From Alphaproteobacteria bacterium (lineage in GTDB: Bacteria; Pseudomonadota; Alphaproteobacteria; Micropepsales; Micropepsaceae), in the NCBI GenBank assembly GCA_019245415.1, contig JAFARO010000001.1:87784-151783 (forward strand): a stretch of 64,000 nucleotides of DNA. Direction: 5' to 3'. The number at the start of each line of letters is the position of its first letter. Position 1 is the stretch's first letter. Position numbers and translations under genes: made by a program. Below are positions 46,773 to 56,339 of the stretch, one piece after another. The notes under the pieces were generated by a model that was not told the DNA's origin, searched no databases, and was given only the letters and a program-made list of their open reading frames with translations.

Positions 46773-48056
46773 ATGGCAAAGCTTCCACCCGGCTACCGCG
46801 CTTATCGCGCCGCCACGTCGGCGCTCGCACCGGCAGTTCCGCTGATGCTTCGGCGCCGCATGCAATCGGGAAGGGAAGAGCGCAACCGCGCCAACGAGAG
46901 GTTGGCGCGCAATCTGACGCCGCGACCCGAGGGGCCGCTGATCTGGATCCACGGCGCGAGCGTGGGCGAATGCCTGGCCGCGCTGCCCTTGATCGAAGCT
47001 CTGCTGGCTGATCCGCACCGCAACGTTCTGGTGACAAGCGGGACGGTGACCTCGGCAAAGCTCATGGCCCAGCGCTTGCCGCCGCGCGCGGTTCATCAAT
47101 ACATTCCGGTCGATCTTCCCGCGGCGGCGGCCCGCTTCCTGGACCATTGGCGGCCGGACGTCGGCCTCTTTGTGGATTCCGACATCTGGCCGAACCTCAT
47201 CGTCGGCGCGCAACAGCGCGGCGTGCCGCTCGCGCTCGTCAATGCGCGCATGTCGGAGCGCTCGTTTGCCGGCTGGCGCTGGGCGCCCCGGACCGCGGCG
47301 GCACTGCTCTCGGCTTTCGACGTCTGTCTGGCGCAGGACGAGGTGATCGCACAACGTTTCCGCACGTTGGGCGCGCGCCGCGTCGAGACAGCCGGCAGCC
47401 TCAAGGCCGACGCGCCGCCGCTGCCTGCCGATGCGGAAAGGCTTGCCGAACTGCGCAAGGCGGTCGGCGGCCGGCCGGTGCTGCTTGCGGCGCAGACCCA
47501 CCCCGGCGAAGACGAGACGGTGCTGCCCGCGAGCGACATGCTGCGCCGTGAATTTTCAGACCTCCTCACCATTTTGGTGCCGCGCCACGTCGGGCGGGGC
47601 GCGGAGCTTGAGATGCTGAGCGCGACACGATTCACGCGCCGGCGCTCCAAGGGCGAACTGCCCGATCCGGGCACGACGGTCTATGTCGCAGACACGATGG
47701 GGGAGCTGGGCTTGTTTTACAGGCTTGCGCCATTCGCCTTCGTCGGCGGCAGCCTGATCCGCCACGGCGGGCAGAACCCGCTAGAACCTGCCCGGCTCCA
47801 ATGCGCAGTGCTGGCGGGTCCGCACACGTTCAACTTCGACACCGCCTTTGCAGCGATCTTCAAAGCGCAGGCGGGTATCGGCCTGGTGCATTCGAGCGCC
47901 GAGATCGCAGCGCTCGCGCAACGCCTGCTCACCGACAGGGCCGAAACAAAACGGCTCGGCGAAGAAGCGGGACGGGCCGCGGCTACATTGGGCGGCGCCA
48001 CTGCGAACACCGTCGCGGCGGTGGAACAGATCCTTAAGCGCCATGCGTCCGCCTGA
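46773..48056 (+). CDS. waaA: 3-deoxy-D-manno-octulosonic acid (Kdo) transferase
   Basis: The 427-residue protein is a GT-B glycosyltransferase of the WaaA/KdtA type. The N-terminal anchor region is followed by WIHGASVGECLA, whose E66 is the expected catalytic base, then VTSGTVTSAKLM, the CMP-Kdo-binding domain with ADTMGELGLFYRLAPFAFVG and the GGQNPLEPA motif. It transfers Kdo from CMP-Kdo to lipid IVA on the cytoplasmic face of the inner membrane. The start lies 1 base after the msbA stop; the end overlaps lpxK by 14 bases. Confidence 0.95.
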   Translation: MAKLPPGYRAYRAATSALAPAVPLMLRRRMQSGREERNRANERLARNLTPRPEGPLIWIHGASVGECLAALPLIEALLADPHRNVLVTSGTVTSAKLMAQRLPPRAVHQYIPVDLPAAAARFLDHWRPDVGLFVDSDIWPNLIVGAQQRGVPLALVNARMSERSFAGWRWAPRTAAALLSAFDVCLAQDEVIAQRFRTLGARRVETAGSLKADAPPLPADAERLAELRKAVGGRPVLLAAQTHPGEDETVLPASDMLRREFSDLLTILVPRHVGRGAELEMLSATRFTRRRSKGELPDPGTTVYVADTMGELGLFYRLAPFAFVGGSLIRHGGQNPLEPARLQCAVLAGPHTFNFDTAFAAIFKAQAGIGLVHSSAEIAALAQRLLTDRAETKRLGEEAGRAAATLGGATANTVAAVEQILKRHASA

Positions 48057-48996
48057 GTTCTGGAACCGCGTCGGCTGGGAGGCAAAGCTGCTGGCGCCTG
48101 CGGGCTGGCTCCACGGCGCCAGCGTCGCGTGGAAAGAGGCGCATGCAAAACCTTATCGTTCGCGCGCCGCTGTCGTCTGTGTCGGAAATCTGAGCGTCGG
48201 CGGCAGCGGCAAGACCCCTGTCGCCATCGAGATCGCGCGGATGCTGCGCGAGCGCGGGCGCCAACCCGTCTTCCTGTCGCGCGGATATGGGGGCCGGCTC
48301 AAAGGGCCGCTGCAGGTCGATGCGCGCAACTCCGCGAAAGATGTCGGCGATGAGCCGCTGCTGCTGGCGCAAAGTGCGCCGGTGGTCGTCGCGCGCGACC
48401 GGGCCGCCGGAGCCCATCTCGCGCAGAGCCTGGGCGACGTCATCGTGATGGACGACGGCCACCAGAATTTCACGCTGGCGAAGGACCTGGCGCTGGTCGT
48501 GGTCGATGGCGAAGCGGGCTTCGGCAACGGCGAGGTTATGCCTGCCGGACCGTTGCGCGAGCCGGTGGCGCAGGGTCTCGCGCGCGCCGATGCCGTCGTC
48601 ATCAGCGGTGAAGGCGATGTCGCGCTTGGCCGCTTTGCCGGACAGGTATTGCGCGTCCGGCTGAAGCAAGCTGCCGTGGAGCTGAGAGGCCGTCGCGTCG
48701 TCGCGTTTGCAGGCATCGGCCGTCCGGATAAGTTCTTCCATGCCATGGAGCAGCAAGGTGCCGTCCTGGTCGGCACACGTCACTTTGCCGATCACCACGC
48801 CTATTCCCAGGCCGAGATCGCGCGGTTGAAATCCAAGGCCCGCGCGCTGGACGCGGAGCTTGTTACAACCGAGAAGGATTTCGTGCGCCTGACACAATCC
48901 GAACGTGACGGAATATCCGCACTTCCCGTGCGCGCGGAATTCGAGTCACCCGAGGATGTCGCTGCCTTGCTTGACAGCCTGCCGCAGCCGGGTTAG
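48043..48996 (+). CDS. lpxK: Tetraacyldisaccharide 4'-kinase
   Basis: The 317-residue kinase has the LpxK N-terminus (PEFWNRVGWEAKLLAPAGWL), the P-loop GNLSVGGSGKTPV at 48-60, the SRGYGG motif, DVGDEPLLLA and VIVMDDGHQN, which supplies the conserved Asp-His for catalysis. It phosphorylates the 4' position of the lipid A disaccharide precursor. The overlap with waaA implies coupled translation, so Kdo transfer and 4'-phosphorylation are made together. Confidence 0.95.
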   Translation: MRPPEFWNRVGWEAKLLAPAGWLHGASVAWKEAHAKPYRSRAAVVCVGNLSVGGSGKTPVAIEIARMLRERGRQPVFLSRGYGGRLKGPLQVDARNSAKDVGDEPLLLAQSAPVVVARDRAAGAHLAQSLGDVIVMDDGHQNFTLAKDLALVVVDGEAGFGNGEVMPAGPLREPVAQGLARADAVVISGEGDVALGRFAGQVLRVRLKQAAVELRGRRVVAFAGIGRPDKFFHAMEQQGAVLVGTRHFADHHAYSQAEIARLKSKARALDAELVTTEKDFVRLTQSERDGISALPVRAEFESPEDVAALLDSLPQPG

Positions 48997-49005
48997 CGCG
49001 CGAGC

Positions 49006-49953
49006 ATGAGGGAGACAGAGGGCGACAATTCTCTGCGGCTGCGGGAGCGGTTGCGTTACGCTGCGGAAGCGCTGCCGTTCTTCCTGTTCATGGCGTTGTT
49101 CAAGGTGCTCGGCATCGATGCGGCGTCAGCCACGGGCGGGTGGATCGGCCGCAACGTGTTCTATCGCATACAGCCCGTCGTCGAACGGGCGCGCGAGAAT
49201 TTGAAGGCTGCCTATCCGCAGATGGGCAAGGCGGAGCGCGAAAGCATCATCCTCGAGATGTGTGACAACCTCGGCCGCACCGTCGCCGAATATCCTCATC
49301 TCGACAAACTCAAGCTCCGAGGTACCGACGCGCGTCTCGAGATCGCCGGCACGGAATTCGCCGATGCCGCGATTGCCGCTGGCAAAGGCCTGATGTTCAT
49401 CTCGGGACATTTCGCCAATTGGGAGGCGATGCCGGTGATGGCGACGGAACTCGGCTATGAGGGCGGCCTTGTCTATCGTCCGCCCAACAATCCCTATGTC
49501 GACCGCTATATTTCGCGTCAGCGCGCCAGTGCGGGCCCCAAGATCCAGATCACCAAGAGCGCGCAAGGCACCCGCAAAATCTTCACCCTGCTGCGCCGGG
49601 GGCTGGCGATCCTGATGCTGGTCGATCAGAAGACCGAGCAGGGCGTGGCGGCGCCGTTCTTCGGCCGTGATGCGATGACGACACCGGCGCCAGCGGCACT
49701 CGCGCTCAAGCTCGGCTCGGCGCTGCTGCCGGCCTCCAACGAGAGGCTCAAGGGCGCGCGCTTCCGCATGACCATCCATCCGGCGATCGCTTTCGTGCCC
49801 ACGGGCGATCATGAGGCGGACGTCCTGGCGCTGACTGCGAAGATCAACGCGGCGATCGAGCAATGCGTGCGCAATCGCCCTTCGCAATGGCTGTGGATCC
49901 ACCGGCGCTGGACCACGCCGCGCGACGCGGTGAAGAATCTGGGACGAACGTAA
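49006..49953 (+). CDS. lpxL: Lipid A biosynthesis lauroyl/acyl transferase (LpxL/HtrB family)
   Basis: The 315-residue protein has an N-terminal membrane helix (about 20-40) and the LpxL-type acyltransferase motif H135-x4-E140 in SGHFANWE, then RPPNNPYVDRYI and LMLVDQKTEQGVAAPFFGR. It adds a secondary acyl chain to Kdo-lipid A. It begins 9 bases after lpxK and ends the lipid A run. Whether it is LpxL- or LpxM-like cannot be separated by eye. Confidence 0.88.
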   Translation: MRETEGDNSLRLRERLRYAAEALPFFLFMALFKVLGIDAASATGGWIGRNVFYRIQPVVERARENLKAAYPQMGKAERESIILEMCDNLGRTVAEYPHLDKLKLRGTDARLEIAGTEFADAAIAAGKGLMFISGHFANWEAMPVMATELGYEGGLVYRPPNNPYVDRYISRQRASAGPKIQITKSAQGTRKIFTLLRRGLAILMLVDQKTEQGVAAPFFGRDAMTTPAPAALALKLGSALLPASNERLKGARFRMTIHPAIAFVPTGDHEADVLALTAKINAAIEQCVRNRPSQWLWIHRRWTTPRDAVKNLGRT

Positions 49954-49971
49954 GCGCTGGTCCACGGCCGA

Positions 49972-50808
49972 TCATCCTTTTTCCGGCAGCGGTGTCGCCG
50001 CGGAGAGCGCGGGATCGAGCGGCATCGAAAACCAATCGAGCCCCCAATGCAGATGCGGGCCGGTGGCGCGACCCTTCATGCCAACGAACCCGATGACGTC
50101 GCCTCGCTTCACGGCGTCGCCCGCTTTGATGCGCAGCGAATCCTGATGGATGTAGACCGTCGAGACGCCGTGACCGTGGTCGAGCAACGTCGTGCCACCT
50201 GTCAGATAAAAATCGGGTTCGGCGAGCGAGACGATTCCGTCCGCCGGCGCGCGGATCGGCGTTCCTTTGGGGGCTGCGATGTCGACGCCGAAATGCGGCG
50301 CCATCGGCTTGCCATTGTCGATGCGCCGGCTGCCATAGAGCCCGCTGACGATGCCCTTGACAGGCCAATCGAACGGCGCGGCAAAGAATTGGAGCGCGCT
50401 ATCGCGGTTGCGTGCCTCGGCGATCCGCGCATTCTCGCGCGCGATCCGCGCCAGTATTTCAGGGGGCGGAGAGACCGTGTTCTCGGGCAGCCCGTTCACC
50501 GTCTGCATTTCGTACTGCCGAGCGGCAGGCATCACGTCGCGCGATTCGCTGCTGCCATCCGCAAAACTGGCTGATACGTGCACCGCGTTGGTGCGGTCGA
50601 AGCGGAGCCCGAAGGCGAAGGTGCCGCCGGGCGAAACCGTCACCACCGTCCCATCCACCCTGACAGTGGCGCCCGGGGCGTGGCCGATCACGAGACTGCC
50701 TTGCTTGAGCGAGCCGGCAAATGAGAGGCGCATCTCGCTCGCGCACAGCGCAGGCGCCGCCAGCGCGAAGCCCCCGAGGCCGCTGACAAAAATGCGCCGG
50801 TCGATCAT
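49972..50808 (-). CDS. M23 family (LytM-type) metallopeptidase, exported
   Basis: The 278-residue protein has a signal peptide (about 1-23, ALAAPALCAS). A beta-rich linker domain (30-100) is followed by a LytM domain with zinc ligands H172 and D176 in HFGVD and H252/H254 in GPHLHWG, with H221 in YIHQDSL. All catalytic residues are present, so it is probably an active peptidoglycan endopeptidase of the periplasm. The start overlaps the stop of the DUF2093 gene (ATGA), so they are coupled. Confidence 0.9.
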   Translation of the reverse strand: MIDRRIFVSGLGGFALAAPALCASEMRLSFAGSLKQGSLVIGHAPGATVRVDGTVVTVSPGGTFAFGLRFDRTNAVHVSASFADGSSESRDVMPAARQYEMQTVNGLPENTVSPPPEILARIARENARIAEARNRDSALQFFAAPFDWPVKGIVSGLYGSRRIDNGKPMAPHFGVDIAAPKGTPIRAPADGIVSLAEPDFYLTGGTTLLDHGHGVSTVYIHQDSLRIKAGDAVKRGDVIGFVGMKGRATGPHLHWGLDWFSMPLDPALSAATPLPEKG

Positions 50809-51032
50809 CCAGGTGTCAGACCACGCTCCTGAAACCGCTTCAAGGCGGCGGCGGGGGTGGCATAGGCCTCCTGGAGATCGACGTTCCAATAGCGCAAGGC
50901 ATCGAGCGGGATTTGCATGCCGGTGACCGCGCAGGTCACATACGCGCCCGGCCGCACGACGCGGTACTCGCCATCGAGATATTCCAGCTCCGCCTGCCCC
51001 TGCGGCCTGAGATCGCGTTCCATCTTGTTCAT
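50805..51032 (-). CDS. DUF2093 domain protein
   Basis: The 75-residue protein matches the small alphaproteobacterial family DUF2093: AELEYLDGEYRVVRPGAYV, then CAVTGMQIPLDALRYWNVD and QEAYATPAAALKRF. It is commonly found next to xseA in this class, as here with one lipoprotein gene between. The start at 51032 gives the usual length; the frame opens 36 bases earlier. Function unknown; it has a Cys pattern too sparse for a zinc site. Confidence 0.85.
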   Translation of the reverse strand: MNKMERDLRPQGQAELEYLDGEYRVVRPGAYVTCAVTGMQIPLDALRYWNVDLQEAYATPAAALKRFQERGLTPG

Positions 51033-51049
51033 GGCCGGCAGTCTAAGGC

Positions 51050-51511
51050 CTATTCGCGTGCCGTGCAAAAATTGCCGTTCTCGTCGAACTCAGGCGCGAA
51101 TACCCGCTTGTCCAGCGCCACCGGACGGCCCGATTGCGAACCGGCAACGGTGCAGCCGCCGGGAACCAGCTCAAACCGCATGACATATTTCTTACCCGCT
51201 TCCGCATGGAAGCTGCGCGTGCTCATGCACGCGGTTCTGCCCACGCCCCAATTCATCGAGAAGGCCACATCTCGGTTTGCCGCCACCCGAACCGCATGCC
51301 GGGCCCCGGGATCGAGCATCGGGTTCACGTTACCGCGATGCCTGCAGCGCGCCGCATCTTGATAGATTTGAATCGCCGATGCCGCAGTCGTGTCGTTTAC
51401 GAATTCGATCTCAGCCAGATCGCCGCCGGGCGGTTCGACGTAGTCGGCAACGATGATGCAGCCAAATAGCGGTAGCGCAAGCGCAGCGCCGATCCATACG
51501 GAGCTTCTCAT
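51050..51511 (-). CDS. Putative lipoprotein of unknown function
   Basis: The 153-residue protein has a short signal with a lipobox-like LFGC (C18), so it is probably a lipoprotein. The rest is a single compact domain with five further cysteines (in AARCRH, RTACMST, GGCTVAG and GNFCTAR among them) likely forming disulphides in the periplasm. The start overlaps the xseA stop (ATGA), making it part of the xseA-lipoprotein-DUF2093-M23 operon. No family recognised. Confidence 0.65.
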   Translation of the reverse strand: MRSSVWIGAALALPLFGCIIVADYVEPPGGDLAEIEFVNDTTAASAIQIYQDAARCRHRGNVNPMLDPGARHAVRVAANRDVAFSMNWGVGRTACMSTRSFHAEAGKKYVMRFELVPGGCTVAGSQSGRPVALDKRVFAPEFDENGNFCTARE

Positions 51512-52908
51512 TCGAAGAGGCTCCCCTGCCCGCCTTGTGGTTTGCGTTTGGATTTGGGCTGCGCCGGGTTGCCGGTTGCCACCGCGCCCGCATCGCCGTC
51601 GGCGAAGGTCAAGCGCAAGGTCTCTGCACCTGAAATCTCCGCAGCGCGCCGGCGGATGGCGCCGTCCGCGCCGCGCACCAGAGCGAAGCCGCGGGCCAGC
51701 GCGCTGCGATAGCTGATGCTTTCCAGCACGCGGCCGAGGCCTTCGACATGGCGCCGAGCCTCGGCTAGGCGCGCGATCTGGCTCTGCTTCAGCCGCCGGC
51801 CCAGCGCCTCGGTCCGCTCGCCGCATTGGCGTATGTGACGGCGAATCGGTTGCGGGCGCAGCAGCGCCGTGGCTTCGGTGAATTCCCGGCGATGCTGTTG
51901 CAGGTTGCGCCTGAGTGCATGGCCGAGCGTCTCCGCGGCGCGGTCGAAGCGCTGGCGTGGCAGCGCGAAGAGCTGGTCGGCACGCGGCAGCACCCGCGCC
52001 AACTGCGCCAGATGCCGGCGGCGGTCCTCTATACTCTTGGTGAAGCAGCGCAGCGTCCGGCGTTCGAAATCGAGGGTCTGCGCCAGGAGGTCGTTGCGCA
52101 CCGGGACCGCCATCTCGGCCGCCGCCGTCGGCGTCGGCGCACGGCGGTCAGCGGCGAAGTCGATCAAGGTCGTATCCGTCTCGTGCCCAACGGCTGAGAT
52201 CAGCGGGATCGCGCTGGCGGCGGCCGCGCGGACCACGCCCTCTTCGTTGAACGCCATCAGGTCTTCGAGCGAGCCGCCGCCCCGGGCCACGATCAGCACG
52301 TCCGGCCGGTTCGCCGTCATCGCATTGAAGCCTGCAATGGCCGCCGCGACCTCGCCCGCGGCCTTCTCGCCCTGCACCGCCACCGGCCATAGCAAAACCC
52401 GGCGCGGAAAGCGGTCGTTCAACCGATGCATGATGTCGCGGATCACTGCGCCGGTGGGCGAACTCACCACGCCCACGATCTCCGGCAAGAACGGCAGCTT
52501 CTTTTTGCGCGCGGCATCGAACAGGCCCTCCTCTGCCAGCCGCTTGCGGCGTTCCTCCAGCATCGCCATCAAGGCGCCACGGCCTGCGAGCTCGAGTTGC
52601 TCGACGATGATCTGGTACCGCGAGGAGCCCGGATAGGTCGTGATCCGTCCTGTAGCTATGACCTCGAGCCCCGATTCGGGCTTCAGCCGGATCAGCCGCG
52701 CGCTCTGCTTCCAAATGATGGCATTGAGAACGGCCTTGTCGTCTTTGAGGTCGAAATAGACGTGTCCAGAGGACGCCGCTTTCAGGCCGGAAATCTCCCC
52801 CCGCACCCGCACGAAGGGAAAGCCGTCCTCGACCGTGCGCTTGAGCGCCGCGGCAATCTCGCTGACGCTGTATTCCGGGAGGTTGGGTTTTGCGGCCGCT
52901 TCGGACAT
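51508..52908 (-). CDS. xseA: Exodeoxyribonuclease VII large subunit
   Basis: The 466-residue protein has an N-terminal OB fold (EYSVSEIAAALKRTVED, FVRVRGEISGLKAASSGHVY), the catalytic core with IVGVVSSPTGAVIRDI and VLIVARGGGSLEDLMAFNEE, and HETDTTLIDFAADRRAPTPT, followed by a long coiled-coil region (about 290-420). Together with XseB it degrades single-stranded DNA. The start at 52908 gives the conserved N-terminus. It is divergent from purD with 28 bases between starts, a conserved alphaproteobacterial arrangement. Confidence 0.95.
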   Translation of the reverse strand: MSEAAAKPNLPEYSVSEIAAALKRTVEDGFPFVRVRGEISGLKAASSGHVYFDLKDDKAVLNAIIWKQSARLIRLKPESGLEVIATGRITTYPGSSRYQIIVEQLELAGRGALMAMLEERRKRLAEEGLFDAARKKKLPFLPEIVGVVSSPTGAVIRDIMHRLNDRFPRRVLLWPVAVQGEKAAGEVAAAIAGFNAMTANRPDVLIVARGGGSLEDLMAFNEEGVVRAAAASAIPLISAVGHETDTTLIDFAADRRAPTPTAAAEMAVPVRNDLLAQTLDFERRTLRCFTKSIEDRRRHLAQLARVLPRADQLFALPRQRFDRAAETLGHALRRNLQQHRREFTEATALLRPQPIRRHIRQCGERTEALGRRLKQSQIARLAEARRHVEGLGRVLESISYRSALARGFALVRGADGAIRRRAAEISGAETLRLTFADGDAGAVATGNPAQPKSKRKPQGGQGSLFE

Positions 52909-52936
52909 GGTCCGGCGATGATATAGGATTCGTCCC

Positions 52937-54205
52937 ATGAACGTCCTCCTCATCGGTTCCGGCGGCCGCGAACACGCGCTGGCCTGGGCGCTGGCGGCGA
53001 GCCCGCTGCTGACCAAGCTTTACTGCGCGCCTGGCAATGCCGGGATCGAAGACCTGGCCGAATGCGCGCCGATCGTGTCGATGGACTTCGACGGCCTCGT
53101 GGCCTTCGCGAAGCAGAAGAAGATAGATTTCGCTGTGATCGGCCCCGACGATCCCCTTGTCGGCGGACTGTGGGATCGGTTCGAGGCCGAGGGCATCCGC
53201 GCCACCGGCCCGAGCAAGGCCGCGGCCGTGCTCGAGGGTTCCAAGGGCTTCGTCAAGGACCTTTGTCGCGAGATCGGCATCCCGACGGCGGCCTATCAGC
53301 GCTTCGACGACGCAGCGGCGGCCAAGCGCTTTGCCGAAACGCTCGGGCTGCCGGTGGTCGTCAAGGCCGACGGGCTGGCGCTCGGCAAGGGCGTGATTGT
53401 CGCCGAAACGGCAGCGGATGCCGGCAGGGCCATCGACTTCATGTTCGAGGGCGGCTTCGGCGCCAGCGGCAAGCGCATCGTCGTCGAGGAGTTCATGCAC
53501 GGCGAAGAGGCGAGCTTCTTCGCGCTCTGCGACGGCGAGAACGCCGTTCCCCTCGCCGGCGCGCAGGATCACAAGCGCGCCTTCGACGGCGACCGCGGAC
53601 CCAACACCGGCGGCATGGGCGCCTATTCGCCGGCGCCGATTCTTCCCCCCGCACTCGAACAGACGGCGATGGAGCGTTTCATCCGGCCGACGTTGGCCGC
53701 GATGGCGACGCGAGGGATGCCCTATCAAGGCGTGCTCTATCTCGGATTGATGGTGACCAAGGACGGCCCCAAGCTGGTCGAATACAATTGCCGTTTCGGC
53801 GATCCGGAATGCCAGGTGCTGATGATGCGGCTGAAAAGCGATCTCCTCACTGTATTGATTGCCATGCGCGACGGCCAGCTGCGCAATCTCGACCTGCGCT
53901 GGCGCGAGCAGACAGCGCTGACCGTGGTGATGGCGACGAAGGGCTATCCCGGTGCATATGCCAAGGGCTCGGTCATCCGCGGATTGGATCGCGCCACGAA
54001 AGTCGAGGGCATACAGATCTTCCATGCCGGCACCAGGCGCGTGGACGGCGCGATCGTCGCCAATGGGGGTCGCGTGCTCAACGTCACCGCATTGGGCCAG
54101 GACGTCGCCGAAGCGCAGGCCCGCGCCTATCGCGCGGTCGACTTGATCGATTGGCCGGAAGGATTCTGCCGAGGCGACATCGGCTGGCGGGCATTGAGGC
54201 GCTAG
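52937..54205 (+). CDS. purD: Phosphoribosylamine-glycine ligase
   Basis: The 422-residue ATP-grasp enzyme starts [17 protein letters not shown] and has the family segments [49 protein letters not shown] and [10 protein letters not shown], which holds metal-binding Glu and Asn. It makes glycinamide ribonucleotide in purine synthesis. The 3' end overlaps by four bases the small gene converging from the other strand. Confidence 0.97.
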   Translation: MNVLLIGSGGREHALAWALAASPLLTKLYCAPGNAGIEDLAECAPIVSMDFDGLVAFAKQKKIDFAVIGPDDPLVGGLWDRFEAEGIRATGPSKAAAVLEGSKGFVKDLCREIGIPTAAYQRFDDAAAAKRFAETLGLPVVVKADGLALGKGVIVAETAADAGRAIDFMFEGGFGASGKRIVVEEFMHGEEASFFALCDGENAVPLAGAQDHKRAFDGDRGPNTGGMGAYSPAPILPPALEQTAMERFIRPTLAAMATRGMPYQGVLYLGLMVTKDGPKLVEYNCRFGDPECQVLMMRLKSDLLTVLIAMRDGQLRNLDLRWREQTALTVVMATKGYPGAYAKGSVIRGLDRATKVEGIQIFHAGTRRVDGAIVANGGRVLNVTALGQDVAEAQARAYRAVDLIDWPEGFCRGDIGWRALRR

Positions 54206-54447
54206 TCGGTATAGAAGGTACTGCCGCGGTTTGGCGCGCGCCAAATATCCCGGAAACGAATGCGCCAGATGCTGTCAATCTCAAGAGTCTCGATCGTAGG
54301 GCCGGTCCATTTTTCGCGAACGATCCTCTGCATCCTGTGCGTGGCGGAGTTTTCATTCTGCGCCCAGCACCAGCGTGTCGTGAAGAAACCGCCGGGCCCT
54401 TCCGGCAATGTCGCGCGACCGTGCAGAACAGATCGGTAGAGAGGCAT
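54202..54447 (-). CDS. Small protein of unknown function
   Basis: The 81-residue protein begins immediately after the stop of the malyl-CoA-lyase-like gene, with no gap, suggesting coupled translation. Its central part [20 protein letters not shown] and the ending [12 protein letters not shown] have the look of a short alpha-beta domain with a conserved C-terminal G-x-TFY. I cannot name a family with certainty. It fills the space between mcl-like and purD exactly, which argues for a real gene. Confidence 0.55.
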   Translation of the reverse strand: MPLYRSVLHGRATLPEGPGGFFTTRWCWAQNENSATHRMQRIVREKWTGPTIETLEIDSIWRIRFRDIWRAPNRGSTFYTD

Positions 54448-55437
54448 TCAGATTCTCGTCCGCTCTCGGATCATCGTCATCTGCGTCACGATGGTCTGAG
54501 CCTGACGGATCGAGGCGGCGTCGATCAAGACACCGTTCAAGGCCACTGCGCCCAGGCCCTTGGCCTGCGCGTCCGCCATCGCGGCAAGAATCGCCTCGGC
54601 GCGCTCGAATTCCTTCTCCGGCGGTGTATAGATTGCGTTGGCGAGCGCGACCTGGCTCGGGTGGATCGCCCATTTGCCCTCGCATCCCAGAATCGCGGTG
54701 CGCATCGCCTGGGCATTGAATCCGTCGGCATCGCCGTAGTCGCCGAACGGCCCGTCGATCGCCATCAGGCCATGCGCGCGCGCCGCCTGCACCATGCGGA
54801 ACAGCGGATAGTGCCAAAGGTCGTTCCAGTGCCGCTCGCGCGGCTGCGCGGGATGCTTGTCGGTCAGCATCACGTAATCCGCATTTCCACCGCCGATATT
54901 GGTAGTGCGCATGCGCTGCGAGGCGGCATAGTCGGCCGAGCCGAAATGCAGGCTCTCCAGCCGCTTCGAACTTGCGGCGATGGCGTCGATATTGGTCAGG
55001 CCCAGCACGGTTTCGATGATGACTTCGAGGCCGATGCGCTTGCGGCGGCCCACGAAACTCGACGCCTGGGTGACGAGCATGTCGATCGCATAGACGTCGG
55101 CGGCGGTCCCGACCTTCGGGATCATGATCGCGTCCAGCCGCTCGCCGCCCTTCTCCACCAACGCGATGACGTCGCGGTAGCAGAAATCGGTGTCGAGGCC
55201 GTTGATGCGCACCGTGATGGTCTTGCCGCGCCAGTCGACTTCGTTGAGTGCGGACACGATGTTGGCCCGCGCGGCGTCCTTGTCCGACGGTGCCACGGCG
55301 TCCTCGAGATCCAGACAGACGACGTCGGCCGGACCCGCGGCCGCCTTCTCGAACAGCGAGGGGCGCGATCCCGGCACGAACAGCTTGGAGCGGTAGAGCC
55401 GCACCGGCGCGTGCGCCTCGATGAGAGTGAAACTCAT
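54448..55437 (-). CDS. mcl: HpcH/HpaI-type CoA lyase, L-malyl-CoA/beta-methylmalyl-CoA lyase-like
   Basis: The 329-residue protein belongs to the CitE/malyl-CoA lyase family: RSKLFVPGSRPSLFEKAA, ADVVCLDLEDAVAPSDK (with the conserved Glu/Asp for metal), RINGLDTDFCYRDV, IETVLGLTNIDAI and GCEGKWAIHPSQVALAN. The wording of the N-terminus and the WHYPLFRMVQAARAHGL segment resembles Mcl1 of Rhodobacter, which cleaves malyl- or methylmalyl-CoA to glyoxylate and acyl-CoA. Its start overlaps xerD by four bases (ATGA). Substrate is inferred. Confidence 0.83.
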   Translation of the reverse strand: MSFTLIEAHAPVRLYRSKLFVPGSRPSLFEKAAAGPADVVCLDLEDAVAPSDKDAARANIVSALNEVDWRGKTITVRINGLDTDFCYRDVIALVEKGGERLDAIMIPKVGTAADVYAIDMLVTQASSFVGRRKRIGLEVIIETVLGLTNIDAIAASSKRLESLHFGSADYAASQRMRTTNIGGGNADYVMLTDKHPAQPRERHWNDLWHYPLFRMVQAARAHGLMAIDGPFGDYGDADGFNAQAMRTAILGCEGKWAIHPSQVALANAIYTPPEKEFERAEAILAAMADAQAKGLGAVALNGVLIDAASIRQAQTIVTQMTMIRERTRI

Positions 55438-56339
55438 TTCGCGGCCTTCTTTCGCACCAGGGGGTGCGCTTTTTCCAGCACCGATGTTAGCCGGTCATGC
55501 GCCACATGCGTATAGATTTGTGTGGTCGCGATGTCGGCATGGCCCAGCAATGTCTGCACGCTGCGCAGGTCGGCTCCGCCTTCGACCAGATGGGTGGCGA
55601 AAGCGTGGCGCAGCACATGCGGCGACAGCTTGGCCGGATCGAGACCGGCCTGGAACGCCAGGGCCTTCAGCATCTGATGGCAGCGCCGCCGCGTCAGATG
55701 GCCTTCGGCGGAACGCGACGGAAAGAGAAACTTCTCGCCGCCGCCGGCGCGCAGGAACCTCGGGCGCACCGCGAGATACGCCGCAATCGCCTTGCGCGCC
55801 GGCGGATTGAGCGGCGCCAAGCGTTCCTTTCCGCCCTTGCCCTTCACCAGGAGAAAGCCGTTGCGGCTGCGCACTGCGGCGAGCGGCAGCGCCACCAATT
55901 CGCTGACGCGCAAGCCAGCGGCATAGAACATCTCCACCAGGCAGATGAGCCGGGCGCCTTCCGGCCCCTCGATCTTCACCGCGGCCGCGAGCAGCGCGTC
56001 GACGTCCTCCCTGGTCAGCACCTTGGGCAGCGGCCGCCTGCGCCTGGGCGCATCGATGGCGGTTGTCGGATTGTCCTTGCGCACGCCCTCGCTGAACAGG
56101 AAGCCGAAGAACTGGCGCAGCGCCGAAAGCTTGCGCGCCTGCGAGGACGGCGCAATGCCCGAACGGGCCAGAGCGGCGAGGTGCTTCTTGAGCGACTCCC
56201 GGCTCACGGTGCGCGGATCGTTGCGCGCGCAGAAATCGACCAGGTCGCGGCGATAGGCGTCGATGGTATTGGCGCTCGCACCGCGCTCGGCGCTCATCAT
56301 GTCGAGGAAGGATTCGATTTGCGCCAAGCCGAGCGTCAC
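55434..56339 (-). CDS. xerD: Tyrosine recombinase XerD
   Basis: The 301-residue protein is the size of XerC/XerD and has the complete catalytic set: R144 in AGLRVSEL, Lys in VKGKGGKERL (near 166-171), H241 and R244 in HVLRHAFATHL, H267 in LLGHADIATTQ and nucleophile Y276 in IYTHVA. It resolves chromosome dimers at dif together with XerC. It sits in a coupled operon (start overlaps the stop of the gene at 56336) rather than next to an integrated element, so it is the housekeeping enzyme and not an integrase. Confidence 0.93.
   Translation of the reverse strand: MTLGLAQIESFLDMMSAERGASANTIDAYRRDLVDFCARNDPRTVSRESLKKHLAALARSGIAPSSQARKLSALRQFFGFLFSEGVRKDNPTTAIDAPRRRRPLPKVLTREDVDALLAAAVKIEGPEGARLICLVEMFYAAGLRVSELVALPLAAVRSRNGFLLVKGKGGKERLAPLNPPARKAIAAYLAVRPRFLRAGGGEKFLFPSRSAEGHLTRRRCHQMLKALAFQAGLDPAKLSPHVLRHAFATHLVEGGADLRSVQTLLGHADIATTQIYTHVAHDRLTSVLEKAHPLVRKKAAK

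Noticed and set aside
55434..56339. Tyrosine recombinase as an integrase of a mobile element
   Set aside because: Length, catalytic set and coupled core operon fit housekeeping XerD.
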